Notes under the pieces: generated by a model
Seen by the model: only the letters and a program-made list of their open reading frames with translations
What the model was told of the DNA's origin: nothing
The model's database searches: none
Translations under genes and position numbers: made by a program
In this document: positions 46,801 to 59,507 of the stretch, piece after piece
Position numbering within the stretch: position 1 is the first letter of the stretch
Layout: every line of letters starts with the position of its first letter
Source: Xylogone sp. PMI_703
Taxonomy: Eukaryota; Ascomycota; Leotiomycetes
DNA: 64,000 bases
Reading direction: 5' to 3'
Assembly: GCA_021399445.1 (NCBI GenBank)
Contig: JAJTUQ010000001.1
Coordinates: 8,122,001 to 8,186,000 of the forward strand

Positions 46801-49800
46801 CGCAACTTCCTGAAGTCTTTATTGCTGGCGTGTCTCTGAGCGTAAGCATCAGGTCCAACTAGGATTAGTGGCAGACATGGTTGCGCGGCGGTGCATTCTC
46901 TGGAATCAGTGATTCCCAGATCCCTGAATACCACGAGCACCCAAGGTTAACCCCTGGATCAACTGCAAAGACCGGAAGAGCTCCATTATTATTGCTGTAA
47001 AAGGGGACACACTAGGTTGCACTGGTTACTAAAGTACATTCCAGATGGCTGGCGGAGTTTTCATTGTCCCAGTATCCATCGGATCCTGAACCATTAAGAA
47101 GCAAGCGGTAGATCCCTTGGGTTGAATGATCAAGAGTGGTCTCCAATCGAGGAAAGGAAAGTTAAAAAGCAAAATACACGTATGGCATTATTGGGGTCAG
47201 GCGACGAACAGCGGACCATGCCGTCCCTGTCTCGCTCACTCCGGTTTTCTGATTCAAGTTAATGTACCCACGGGGGGCCCTTTTTGAACCGCGGGCCTCA
47301 TAGCATCTAACGGCCGACTCGCCAGCCCGTGCAAACACGCCGACAGATGGGATGGTGGTCAGCACTATATGAACATATGTGAGATGGCGTGTAAATACCA
47401 AATCGCGATCTTGGAATGCTTCTCCACTGCAAGGGAGATCAGAGCGCAGCACGAGCAGTACACTTTCAGTCTAGCACAGGCAGAGAGCGGTGCAAAGAAA
47501 GCAAATGATGAGCACGGTACGTACAGATAATTGCGGGGAGACACTCTCAAGTGACCTGGTTGAAGTGTTGGCGATGAAGCATTGCAGCGTTGGCGCCTCC
47601 GAGATCGCATATTCTAGAAAACTAGGAAGCATCGTAAAATGCTCTGCAGATCCGACTAAGTTAGTGGCATCTTTTCAATACGATCAGAGCTCTTAGAGCG
47701 AGCCCCAGTCCCTGGGATGTGGAGATATCTCAGGGCTACAGAAGCGTTACAAATGTCTGTCATCCTGAGATGGCGATATATATAACCTTGCCCAATACGG
47801 GAATGGGCGGCAGGGCATGGTATGATAGTGGGCAGGCCCTACTGCTTGGCGGTACATGAGAGATGAAAAATTCTGACTGGAGGAAGAGCAATGGAATCAG
47901 CAAATTGGGCTTGAGCAGCCAATGGAAGAGAAAAGTGGTGGAAAATGGGGGAAATGACCGATCATCGTTGCAATTTACTTGGGCAAGGGGTCCTCACCTC
48001 AAGTGACCACGCCCCCAGCGCCTCGCTGCTTCGACGCTGGGCTTCTGGAGCCCATCCGGCACTGCACTGCAGGTAAACCATGGGGCATACGGGTCGTCTA
48101 CACGTACCTACACGTTCCTACACGCTCGCCCTACCTAACGCTTGCGCACTTTGGCCTGTCATGCGAGAGACTGTGCCGGCACGTCTGATCTGAGCTTAGT
48201 CGAGCAGCCACTTGCTGCTGGCTGGGTGGAGTTCGGGGCAGCTGCTGTTGAACTCTACGACCTCGTCACCTCGTGGCTGAGACTCGTGCAGCTTCTTGTT
48301 GGCTTGCGAAGCAGGGGGGGCTCTTGGGGTTCTTGGGCTCGCCGGGCGCTGGGTCGGTATGCGCAATACGTTGTCTGGTTGTTGGACTTTCGTGGTTGGC
48401 CATGAGAGGAGTGGCTACGCTGGTCGCTGGGCCCCAACTGGCGACCAGCCAGATTCCACAAGGTACCGGCTCCTGAGTGGACGGCAAAGCTGATAGTTTG
48501 ATGTTGATGTTGCTGATGCTGAACAAACAAGCGGACTCTACTACTGGCTGTGGGTTTGTACTGTCCTGGGTTGGCAAAGGCCTCGAGGTGATTAAGCATG
48601 GGGTCACTGAAATAGTCCAAAGCAGCGAGGATTGGTACAGTAACTGGTAAGGTACTGTAGTACTTTCAGTGCCATCATCCTTCGCACCGCCGCAGCTCGC
48701 AACGGCGCATCCAACCAGCACTGGCCGTCGGTCTCGTACCGGCACCGCGCTTGTCAGAACTAAATCAAGAAGCACCAGCAGCAATCACCATCGCCGTCAC
48801 CGTTGACGCTGCTGATGATGTTGGCTGCGCATCACATCGCCGCAACATCACGGTCGTTCGTGCCTTGCTGGATTCAGCGCTGATTGCAGGTGGAAGGGTC
48901 TGCCCTGGCAGGAGGCCGTAATTAAAAATATTAAAGGTGACATGCGCCAGGGGCCGCATGCGCCGTGGCCTCCCGCATTCCGCGAATGCCACTGCCAAAA
49001 CCCCAGCTGCTGGATCAGCAACCAGCAGTTGGCACCTCCTGATGCTGCAGCGTCATCGTCACATTGGCCCTTTGCAGAGGTCAAGCCTGAGGGGCCTTGG
49101 ACAGGGAAGAAAAGAAGGTGAATAAGCGTCTATTATAGGCAATCTACTGTGCTTGTATTCTCATACGGTAGAGGAGTATGGAAATCCTTGGCATGAATAG
49201 AGCTAGCTACAGTAGCTTGCTGCTTGCTGATTGCTCCTGCTACCGTACGGCCTTCTCCAGCTCATAGCTCAGGGCTCCAAGCTCCAGTGCCCGCCATGAT
49301 AACCGCAGGCTGGAGCACGGAGGTTGTCCAGCCCAGCACAACACACAATACATAGTACGCAATCCTCACCAGACTCAGCACCCAGTATCTCGTAAGATGG
49401 GCTCCCTAGTGCTTTCGACATCAGCCCTTCTCTCCCGCCCAACGGGTCTGGCTAAACAAGTGACGAAGGCGGTCGTGTGTAGCCGTGTCAAGCTGTTCTA
49501 AGCATCCTGATTTCGTGCCGCTCATCGTTTACTAGCAGCAATGGCTATTCACAGCATTGACTTGCACTGCTGCCTCTGGGACGGTGACGGTCACTCCCAT
49601 GACCCTGGGCTTCCCTACCGCCAGAGCCAGTTTGGCCCTACCGAGTCAACGCACCCACTGCACCCCAGGCTCCGCCCGCCTAGGAATAGCCGTCCAGGGC
49701 CCGATGCTAGGTGCAGATCCCTGGAAGTTTCTGAAATACGGTCCCTCTGCCGTGTGATCGTACGCCCCCCTGCTGAATCAGAGCTCTGGCCATGGTGTAG

Positions 49801-50956
49801 GAGACCCCTTGTCTCGACAACATCCCAAAAAAATCGTCTGTGGGTAACGGGCGTGGGATCCCTTGGGGGGTTCCAGAAGGACCTTGATGTAATAGCAGCA
49901 TGCTAGGCTGGGGCCAAGGTGCCAGGTAAACTAACACTGCGCAAAGCTAAGAGCATTCCCACATCCACACCGGCCGACACATATTTGCAAAAAAGAACCT
50001 GTATCTCTTCCTGCTGTTTCATTTGTATCTTCTCCCTCTTCACCAGGAGAGCATCTTACGGGCATATTCGGTCGGACCCGAAACTCTTCGCCACAGGCAG
50101 AACTGATAAGAGACTATTGAAGGGATACCTACTAGTCATTTTTGGGACGGGAGTCACTCGTACTTTCCTCGACCAGTCGCGAAGCTCAGGTTCATTTCAT
50201 CCTTCTGAGTGGTCGGTCAACCAGACATTCAATCCACTGCCGTCAAACGTATGTAATGACTGCCTTACTCTTTCTTCCAGCCGCGCTTAGATGTTCTAAG
50301 ACTGGCTCTTTCCCGCCACTCTAGGCTCGGAGCTCAAATGGTGATGTTGACTCTTGTTGTCCAGTGATCAAGTTTGCTGTCTAGGCGGGATCCCAGCTCC
50401 GAGACCCTTCTTCCACAGCATAGCCGTTCTTACGTTCTACAGCTACTAGGAGGAGAATCCTTGCTCACTCTGCTTACTTTGATTCAGACGCCATCGGTTT
50501 CTAATAAAGAGGACTCCAACCTGCGCCGGATACAAGGACATGTGCGTCTGATCTGACCTCTGGAAAAAAAAAGACGAAAGAGCGAAAGCCAGATTTTCGT
50601 CGTTGTAGACGCATCGCCCTCTTATTCACACCCCCGCGTTGGCCCATCACCGCACGCCGGAAAGCCACCTAGGCAAACCGGCCACCAATCCATTCGATCT
50701 GGCTGTTCAACCTCCAGAGAGTCGTCCGGTGGTTGAGACCACTTTCGCTGCCGCTGCAGAAGGAAAGCGGTCTTCGCCCGTACTAACCCGTCATTCCCAG
50801 AGCAAAACTCCCGAAATTCTCGCGGATCACTTCGCTGGGTTTGTGGAAAAGCTTCGGGGGTACCAGCGTCAGAGCGCCCAGCAGCAGTGGGACGACGAGG
50901 GGGAACGTCAATGTTCCGAGGACGGGGAGCATCAACGGTTTGGGGATCAGGACCCG
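43897..50956. other. Second gene desert, upstream of the bZIP gene
   Basis: About 7 kb with no supported gene on either strand. The longest frames (for example the 221-codon minus-strand frame at 45.5-46.2 kb) are rich in Arg, Cys, His and Trp and have overlapping frames on the opposite strand, as expected for non-coding sequence. Contains GTAC-family words at 44397-44446, 44698-44705 and 48635-48665. The final 300 bp before the bZIP ATG has an open frame without a start codon, probably the 5' untranslated leader. Confidence 0.55.
44397..44446. repeat. GTAC-word cluster in the second desert
   Basis: CTACAGTACAGTAGA and CATACAGTACGGTATAA lie within 50 bp. Same word family as in the first desert. 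Confidence 0.6.
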
Positions 50957-52375
50957 ATGTCGCAGCGGCCTTCTGCGTCTCGTCCTGCATCTCGTTCACC
51001 CACGGATGGTCAGAAGCTAACTTTGCCTCCTGTTCAAACTCGAGATGATGGCCAGCAAGCTGGGGGCGAACGAGAGAGGGGATCAGAACATGGAGGTCAG
51101 GAGTATGCGCGGCAGCAGCAGCAACAGCCTTTGCCATCCCCCCAGTCCATTCGGGCTTCACTAGGCAGTGAAGGATACAGATCTCCTGCTCCTTCTCGGG
51201 ATCTTGGAGTCCATTCTATGTTGAATCCAACGGAGCCGGAGAGAGAGCGAGGGGATCCTTTTCCAGGTCGCCGGATGAGTGGGAGTCTAGCAGCATCCCC
51301 ATTATCAACAGCTATGTCTTCTCCCCGTTATGGTCAGAGCCCTACTATGGGTACTCCACTACCTTTCCCAGGACCACCATCAGTTGGCACCCCCCCAGCC
51401 ACTGAAAACTACCCTTTACCATTCCCAGGTCGTCGGATACTAACCCCCAAGTCTCCTCGAGCTGTGAGCTTGGGCAGAGTACCGGGGACGATAGATGCAA
51501 AGCGTTCCCCCTTCATAGGCTCCAGGGACCGGTCTTACAGTTTAGAACCTACACCGGCTTCGGATGTGCCCCCAATGCCACCGCCTCCCCCTCCTCCTGG
51601 CCAGCCTCCACAATATGGATATCCTCTTCCTGGACAGAATCTAGCTCAGGAGCGAGCTTCTAGCCTTCCAAGGACCCCTCTTTCCCAAAGTACGAGCCCT
51701 TCTGGAATATCAGTGCCTGTAAATCCGGGTAGCAGAAGGTCTTCTCCAGCTCCCCCCTTCGTGAAGGGTGGCCCACCTCTACCAGCTGGCTCATCATACT
51801 TTCCTGGATCGAGTATTGGCGCTGGCATGCAAAGCGGTGGAGGAATAGCTTTCCAGACAGGGGCTGCGGCCCCAGAAGGTCCGTACCAAGCTTCTCAGAC
51901 AGGTTCTCTAATTTCCACCTCTGCTCCCAGTTCAAGACAAAGTTCTGCCTCGCAAGATCATGTCCAAGTTCTGACAATAACGACTGCTCAAGGCTTGTAT
52001 CATGTGCCTGTGGATGTGCACCAGGCATCACGGTTGGCTGACGAGAAGCGTGCGCGCAATGCAGGAGCCTCAGCCCGATTCCGTCAACGGAGAAAAGAAA
52101 AGGAGAAGGAGGCTTCTTTAAGTATCGAGAAACTGCAAAATCAGACTAGGGACTTGGAAAGGAGGCTTAGAGATTTGGAGCAGGAGAGGGACTTCTATCG
52201 AAATGAGAGAGATCGGTTTAGAGATGTCCTTTATAGGACTCCAGGAATGCGGGATGTAGCATTGCAGGCTCCTCCAAGTCCACGTCTAGCTCGACCACCA
52301 CCTCCTCCCCCACCTTCTTATTCTCAGCAAGGGTCACAGATGGGTATCCAGCCGTATCCACCACAGCAGCAACAA

Positions 52376-52424
<49 letters not shown>

Positions 52425-52753
52425 CACCACCATCACAAGCGGGGCAACAACAACAAGATAGCAGTCTTGAAAGAGCTCCAAGACGTCAGAGAATGAATCA
52501 ACAAGGTGATTTTACGGCGGTGCCACCGTCACTTCCTCCTCCATCGAGTTTGCCTCCGGTTCAACCTTCTGCATACCCTCCAATTTCACGACAAGCACCT
52601 CCCCCGGGACTTCCTCCAATACGAATGGATAACCCAGTTACATCAGGCCCTACGAATGTTCCTCCCACTTCAGCACCTCCACCACCTTCTTTCGATCCTT
52701 ATGGACGGGGCCCTTACGAGAGGAATTGGCAGGGCAAGAGTGGACCGCGTTGA
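50957..52753 (+). CDS. bZIP transcription factor with polyglutamine tract (598 aa)
   Basis: Single exon. I chose ATG 50957 (MSQRPSASRPASRSPTDGQ); the frame is open 318 nt further upstream but has no ATG there. The N-terminal half is low-complexity Pro/Ser/Arg/Gln, with PFPGRR and PLPFPG repeats. At about residues 360-425 lies the bZIP: DEKRARNAGASARFRQRRKE (N-X7-R basic region), followed by heptads in LSIEKLQNQTRDLERRLRDL. Just before it, VQVLTITTAQGLYHVPVDVH is a conserved lead-in. After it come a Pro-rich stretch and about 20 Gln encoded by CAA/CAG at 52365-52423. The C-terminus is again Pro-rich. It is a nuclear DNA-binding regulator. The regulon is unknown and I do not assign an orthologue. 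Its upstream region is a desert, like that of the Zn2Cys6 gene. Confidence 0.92.
52365..52423 (+). repeat. CAA/CAG polyglutamine microsatellite inside the bZIP gene
   Basis: Mostly alternating CAACAG units coding for about 20 glutamines. The mixed codons suggest the Gln run itself is kept by selection, though length change between strains is likely. Confidence 0.9.
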
Positions 52754-55703
52754 AGCAACAAAACGTGAAGGATTTTGAACAAGAGATGGATAATTTACAT
52801 TTACCCCTGTCCCCAACGGTCCTGCATGGCCACGGCAGAAACAGATTGCTTGAACACGTCGTAAGGCAACGTTCACGGACACCAGTTTTACAATACGTTA
52901 TATCTCTTCGCGCTCTGTTTATTTAATTAAGAATACGGCGGTAACTCAGTCTCCATATCCACCTCCAGACAAAAAAACAAAGGCTAGCTAACTTCGAATC
53001 GGACCCTATGTATTTCTACTACCGCATCTGTACGGTTTCTTTACGTTCATCTCATCATCTCAAGAGGCTGCATAGATCGGGCGACCGAATCGCGAAACTA
53101 TAATATCCATATTCCATCCTCATTATGATCATTATACCCTTTTCTTTTTATCATATTCAGCGGCGCGGCGTCATCTGAGTTTTCACTGTTTATTTTGCTT
53201 TTCTGTCTTATCTCGAATTCGAGCGTCTGTTTAAATTGCTTTTTCGAGTGGCGGTGTGAAAGAGCGGTTCCATTTTATTTTTATGTTGCATCAAACAAGG
53301 CATATTATTGGCATGCGAGGTGTTCAGGGAGAAACCAGGGCGGGGAAACAGGAGAACACGCGCATCATACCTATTTTCTGCATACGCTTGAGTGATGTAA
53401 TTATTGGGGGACTTTGGAGTACGTGGTTTGTTTTGTGCTTTGTGCTTTTGTGTTTCGCGTTTAGTGTTTTTTATAAAAGCTCTTCTACATGAGGCAGGAA
53501 TGGGAGGAATCTGTATTGAAAATCGGGAATCGGGATACTGCGGGAAGAGAAACTATTGCTCAGCGCACACCTCTGGAGGGTAGAATATAAGAAATATTTC
53601 AAGGGTGTCTCACGGCGTGTTGTATCTGGGCACCCTTTATACATATAACCACTATATATAATGGATGGGAAAGTTGCACATACAGACAGAACCACAACAT
53701 CAGACTGCAACCAGATTTTCCTTTTTCGGGTCTACTACAACTACTATAATTACGTAATGTTTATTAAGGAGAGGAAGAATGGAAAGTTGACTGTATTTCT
53801 TGGATCTTGACTGCTGTCGTGCATATATGGTGAAGATGGTTCAATATATGCGTGCAATACTTGTGCAGTTGGCGTTGGCTGATCTTGGTTGGACCCCTTT
53901 CTGAGCATCCTAGCCGAAAAGGGGGGAGGCTGGTGGCAGATTGCGCTCGACGGTGCAGGACAGGCAGTTTCCCTTTGCTTTTTCTCATCCTCTGCCGGCA
54001 TCGCAAGTACCTATATTACTTCCATGTTATCGACTAGGCAAGGAAGCCTCGCCATCATGCGCCAATCTGCCGAATTTCGGAACTCCCCAGATCAAAAAAA
54101 GCTGGTTAAGACCAGGGATACAACCATAATGTTGCTCTTTGTCGCTGTGATGCAGCGTTTTTCCACCTCCACACCGATCTCGAGTCCGGTCCGGATAACA
54201 AAAGGCTACACACCGTTAATCAATACCAGAGGTCGAGGCCAAGACGATGCAAGAAAAGAATACCACGTCGAACGGACTGGGCCCTGGGTATGCTGAGGGG
54301 TACTGGGAGCGGTAAACGCTGCTTAGCTAGCTAGCTAGACAGCAAAGCCAGCGATATGTCCCGGTTGTAGTACTGCACTGGTATGGCAGTTGCTTAAACA
54401 ACGAGAACGAGAAACCAGGACCCCTTCCAGGTACGCGGAAACAAGGACAAGCCCAAGCATAGTAAGTAGACAAGGAGAAAGAAAAAGGAAAAGGAAACCC
54501 CAGCACCAGACGGTGGTCCAGCCCGCCTCACTTTTCCTATCCGCCTTGCCATTTCTTTTTGTTTTTCCCCTGCAATACTCCATAGAGTCAACTTACATGG
54601 AAAGCAAAGGAAGCCTCACGTCAGATAACGCACGTCCACATGTACAAGTACGGGTACATGATGCAGGAATGTACGAATGCACGAATGCACGTCCCCTTTC
54701 CCTTTTCTTCCTCTCTCTCTGGCTGTACACGTACCGGTACCGTGTCACGTTCCTGGTGGACAGCTTGGCGGATAGATTCGATGGATGACGGCTGGGGACG
54801 GAGACAAGAGCCACCAAGGCTAAGGCTAAGGCTAAGCAGGGCTAGGTAAGGCGGTGCCAGCAATGCCATGCAGAGACAACATGGCTGGCAGGTAGGGTGG
54901 AGTGAGACATGGGAAAGGGGGGAGCAGGTTGCCTGTCGCACAGCAGTTTGTTCCTGGCGTCTTTCTTTTCCTTTCTTTTTTTGCCCTCTGATCTTGTGGA
55001 GAGAAAGCAGGAAAGGTACGTGTACCACAGAACGGCAGGGCGGCTTATGTTGGTTAAGTAGGGTTTTTATCCGATTCGGTGAGATCTTGGAAGGGGGATT
55101 TTGAGGCCTGTACATGGGTACACAGCAGGAAAGAAGATAAGGGTCCGGAATTTGACGTGTGTTTGTTTCTTTTTCTGGTCTCAAATTGCCTTCCTTCTTT
55201 TCTTTTTAGGATGGAAGCTGGGGTCCGGGAACTCGGCGGCTCTGTAATGATCTTAGAGCTTTGATAAGGTTTCGAATTCGGAGCAAGAGTTCTGCTGTAT
55301 TAGTTCGGTGTCGTTTCCAGGAGTGGCTATATATAGGATAGATAAAAGGTGTAAGCTAAGCATTGAAAACATGATATTGTACATGAAACTCTATTTGATA
55401 TCATCAAAGGCTGAATGTGAAAATGTTTGAAGCTAGGCGTGGTGGAAAAAGCTAAGTCCAGAGTTACCTAGCTCTTAATGAAGTAACATCCAATCAAAGA
55501 TTCCCACCACCAAACAACATCGAACATCCCTAAGGCTTGTCTTATGCCTGGGAACATAGATAAAAATCAAAGATTACTGATTAATCAAAGGTATATCTCC
55601 TCGAAAAAAAAATATCAAGACACTTCATATCTTCATCTAGTAAAACGAGCACACGCTTCGCTACACGTATCCAAAATCAACTGAAAATCCGACTTTTGTT
55701 CCT
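52754..55703. other. Convergent intergenic region between bZIP and YPP1
   Basis: Holds the 3' flanks of two convergent genes. No coding frame is supported. Contains GTACCGGTAC copy 4 at 54731-54740 inside ACACGTACCGGTACCGTGT, a short AAGGCT triplication at about 54816-54836, and CTAGCTAGCTAG at about 54326. Confidence 0.5.
54731..54740. repeat. Perfect 10-bp palindrome GTACCGGTAC, copy 4
   Basis: Lies in a longer near-palindrome (ACACGTACCGGTACCGTGT, 54727-54745). Confidence 0.7.
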
Positions 55704-58700
55704 CTATAAAACATAGCCCCCAACACTTGCAGACCTCCAATCTCTCACGGATCGCGCATCTTCTAGCTCCACGCACCACCAGAGCACTTCTTTCGCTTTA
55801 TCAACTTGTCCACTTTCTTCGTGTGCTCTCGAAAGTGCGAACCAGGCTTCGGACGAATTCCACCCGGTGCCGAGCTTCGTAAGCCCCGACAGGAGAGCGT
55901 AAGCTCGGTCTCGAGCTGCGAGCCGGTCTAGAAGCGAGGTGGATGTTGCTTTATGCGGAGGTTCAAGAGATGATGTTGAAGGCTGGCTTGACGATGTTGT
56001 TGGACGCGTGGTGTTTATCAGTCCATTTACCAGTCCATTCGTTGGAGGGGAAGAAAGTCCCAGCGGACCTTCGGAGACTAAGGTCGTAACCCTGTCTTGG
56101 TTTTGTAAGACGGTGGTTACAGAGAGAGTATTTGCAGTCGGAGGAGAATTGAATGTGTCAAGCGATGCGGGAAGAATAAGACTTGGTATGGACGGAGGTG
56201 GAGTTAAGACTTCGGTATAAATGTCAAGAAGTAAGGTTGAAATGCCAACTATAGCAGAAGGGTGATCGACAAAACGGATCAGGGCAGATTCAAAGTGCTG
56301 TAGAGCGACCCAAGGGGCTTCTTCAGCGAGAGCAAGTTGTCCTCGCTAGGAAAATGTTAGTAATCACTTTAAACCCCCAGCACCATACAGACTTACCTCT
56401 GCATACACATCGCCCCATAACTCATTGACACTTCTTCCACCTCCCCAACCTGCATGAGCTACCGTAGCATCTGTGGCTGAGACTTGAAGCATTCCAGCTT
56501 CAAGTCCCTTAACTAACTTCTGAGCCTCTTCGATTGCGGCTTTAGCATCATCATACAATGCAGCACGGCGGTAGAAGCCAGCTATAAGTAGCCAGACCTT
56601 GACCAGCGTACCACTTCTTCGATGGGTCTCCTTAGCTTTCGGCAACCTCGCCTTTAGCTCGACTGGATTCCAGGGCATGGATAATTCATGAGATACTCCG
56701 TTTGATGAAGCAATGGCCTTTGATTCCTTTGGAGAAGTAACATCTTCAGACACAGGATTGTGGATCTGTGTTGCTAGAGTATTCTCACCGAGTATGGCTT
56801 CTCGTTGGCCCGGAGTAGCGGGAGGTGTGAAATATTTCTCGCCGTCAACAGCAGTTGGAGAGGACACCGGAGGCTGGTTTGCTATACTGGGTGCTCGACT
56901 CGCACTTCGGCTTTTGCTTCTGTCTCTACCGTGCTCCGCTTCCTTCTTATGTAGACTCTCGCTTCGTTTTCGTAGCTTCTCATGGGACTTGTGCTCCTTT
57001 AACGTTCCATTTTCTCTTGTAACTTGGATAGTTGGTGCTCGAGATATTGTGCCAGCGCCTGTCTGTGTTGTATCTGGTCTTGCAAGACCCAAAGTTTTTT
57101 CACTAACGTCTGAGTCCTTCTGTGAGTGCTTGAGAGACCGAGAGCGACCAAAGATGCTTCCTTTTGTACTCTTAACCGTCCCAGCCGAACTCTTTGGTGG
57201 CATCGTAGATTCGGATTTTGGTGTAATGAAAAAGGGGTTGTTCTTCTGGGGGTCTCCACCAAAGAGTCTTCCGTATAAGCTTAGAAGATCGTTGCAGGCA
57301 TTAACAGCAATCTCTGGCCCTTCCAACACTTCAACCAAAGTCAACTGAGTGATCTTAATCTCCAGTAGATTCTCTTTCTCGAAGTCATCCATCTCATCCA
57401 CGATGCCAACGCCTGTAGGCAACGGTTTCTCGCTCTCATTTGTATGTTCACTTCTGTAACCACCATCGAGATATGCTTCTCCAAACAGATGTACTGGATC
57501 GAACTGTTCAAATGCACCCTCACAAAATCGCGCTGCAGTCATGAATTCTTGTCTTGCACTAACTAATAATGACATCAAATGCCACAAAGGAACCACCGAG
57601 CGCTCTCTGGTATACCTCGTCTCTTGTGAATTCGCGAGTTTTCCAGGCTTTGGTGGTTGTAGTCCAGTTTTGACAACCTCTATTGCTGCAGTCAATTCTC
57701 TTCTTTCCGCCAAAACTACTCCTAGAGCAAATAAAGTTTCCACATTAGTTGCATTCTTATATTCGGGTCGGAGCGCCTTGCGAAAGCATCTAATGGCTCT
57801 TAATTGAATATCGGTTCTTGTTACAGCCTCGAACGTTGCTCGGGACCATTGCGCATGAGCAATGCCGATGCTACGCCATGCTAATGCCAATACACTAGGT
57901 GAGACTGGATCTGAAGGAGCTTGGGGTGTAGGATGTTGGTGAGTTCCAGCCTCTTCTGTCGGAAAGTGCTTTTCCAGCCAGTCTTCAAATTGTAAAGCTA
58001 GCTGGTGCGCCTTCTCCGCCCCTTGCTCAGGTCCGTACTTGCAAAGTGCTATCATGCATTTGGATGCCGTTATTAGGACATTTTCATCATTATCGAGAGT
58101 TGATTCCGGTTCCCCAGTTTTCTGCACTCTTTCCTTTCCCTTCTTCACCAAGTCCAAGTAGGTATCGAATGCTTTCAGAGCTAAGTCGTACTCTCCTAGA
58201 GACAGATGCACCGTGAACAGATGTCTTAAAATAGGCGTGGAGTGGAATGTTTTGCTTGCAGCGCGGTACAGAATCTCCAAAACACCTCTGCTAATAGCCT
58301 CCGAATCGCTATCTCCCTCTTTTGATTCTTGCCATCCATCGCTACATAAGATTCGCCAGTTTTGCATCACTAGCTCAACAAAAGCCTCGACTTCATGATT
58401 GGATGCTTCAGCTTCAGGGAATCGGACCTCATTCAGTAGCAGTGCTTCATACTTTGCTTCCACACGAATCAGCTCAGCCTTTTGTTGCTGTCTTGTTGCG
58501 GCATCAGGATACGTTGCTATAAGTGGTGTAGTTGGGTATGGTAAGCCCTGCTGCAGAAGCTCCGACATCATGTGATAATATTCTAGCCATACATGCCTCC
58601 GAGATACATCTGCTTGCGGTAGCCGGCCGCCAACGAGCCCAGCTTTATGATCCCCCCAAAATCCCGCCCAGGCACGGAAAGCAGAGAGGGCTTCCGTCTC

Positions 58701-59507
58701 GAGGATCGACGACAGTTTCGATTTGATGGCTTGGCTCGATGTTAAGCAGAAACCAGTTAAGTAGAGTTCTACCCATATCCGGAGTTCCTTCTTATTCATA
58801 GACGTAGACGGTATATTCGTGAATATTGGTAAAACTGAGTTGAACGTTTCCATTGCTTCTCCTAGAGCATTAGCTCTCGCCAGATAGGTGCCTTTAATGT
58901 AGGCACCTTTCAAAGCTGCCGTCTTCGTGTATTCGGAGCTACTCTTGGTCGTACCGACAATCATGTGGTATTCTTCTTCGAGGCTTCTGGGAACCCTCTG
59001 GGCTGCCAGTCCCGGCTCCGCCAGGAACCAGTGAGTCCAACTCAAACAGATCCTTGCTTGGAATGCATCTTCAACATATTTCTGCTCTTGTTCAATAGCC
59101 TCAGTCAATAGAGGGATGAAGCGCGATACGCCAGAAGCTGTTGATGAGGCGGCTGTCGATGGTCGAGACGCTGTGGAGGGACGAGGAGTAGTTGCGACGG
59201 CATGTTCAGCTTCAGCTGTCAAAGTAAGACCTATGGTAAAAGCACAAACACCTTAGCTTTAATGATGGTAAAGACTAAAAATTGTAATAGAGGCATTCTT
59301 CGACCAGTTTCCTCCAGATACGTACATGAACGATCGGGTGCATGTTTTCGAACTTTTCTGATCCACTCGGGAACTGCTTCCCAATTACCATCGCAGCGCG
59401 CTTCGTCCAGTAATTGGAGATACCGAGCCGCTTTCGTAGGGTCGGGCTATTGAAAGTAGCAGTTAGATAAAACCCTTCCGATAGGGGAACATCCTTCATA
59501 CGCTCAT
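55704..59507 (-). CDS. YPP1: Ypp1/TTC7-like TPR protein, PI4-kinase complex scaffold (1200 aa)
   Basis: Four exons, complement(55704..56345, 56397..59230, 59326..59446, 59502..59507). Exon 1 codes only Met-Ser. Introns of 55, 95 and 51 nt keep one frame: MS-PDPTKAARYLQLLDEARC, WIRKVRKHAPDRS-C-LTLTA, and GDVYAE-RGQLALAEEAPWV. The body is TPR-like helical repeats (ALAWRSIGIAHAQWSRATF, NVETLFALGVVLAERRELT, VWLLIAGFYRRAALYDDAK, AWFALSRAHEESGQVDKAK). A Ser/Lys-rich disordered insert lies in the third quarter (SKGSIFGRSRSLKHSQKD). Known for the family: Ypp1 with Efr3 recruits the Stt4 PI4-kinase to the plasma membrane. Length is typical for filamentous ascomycetes. The exon sum, 3603 nt, is exactly 1201 codons, which supports the model. 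Divergent from RIX1. Confidence 0.93.

Noticed and set aside
56713..57348. 211-codon plus-strand frame
   Set aside because: Antisense shadow of YPP1.
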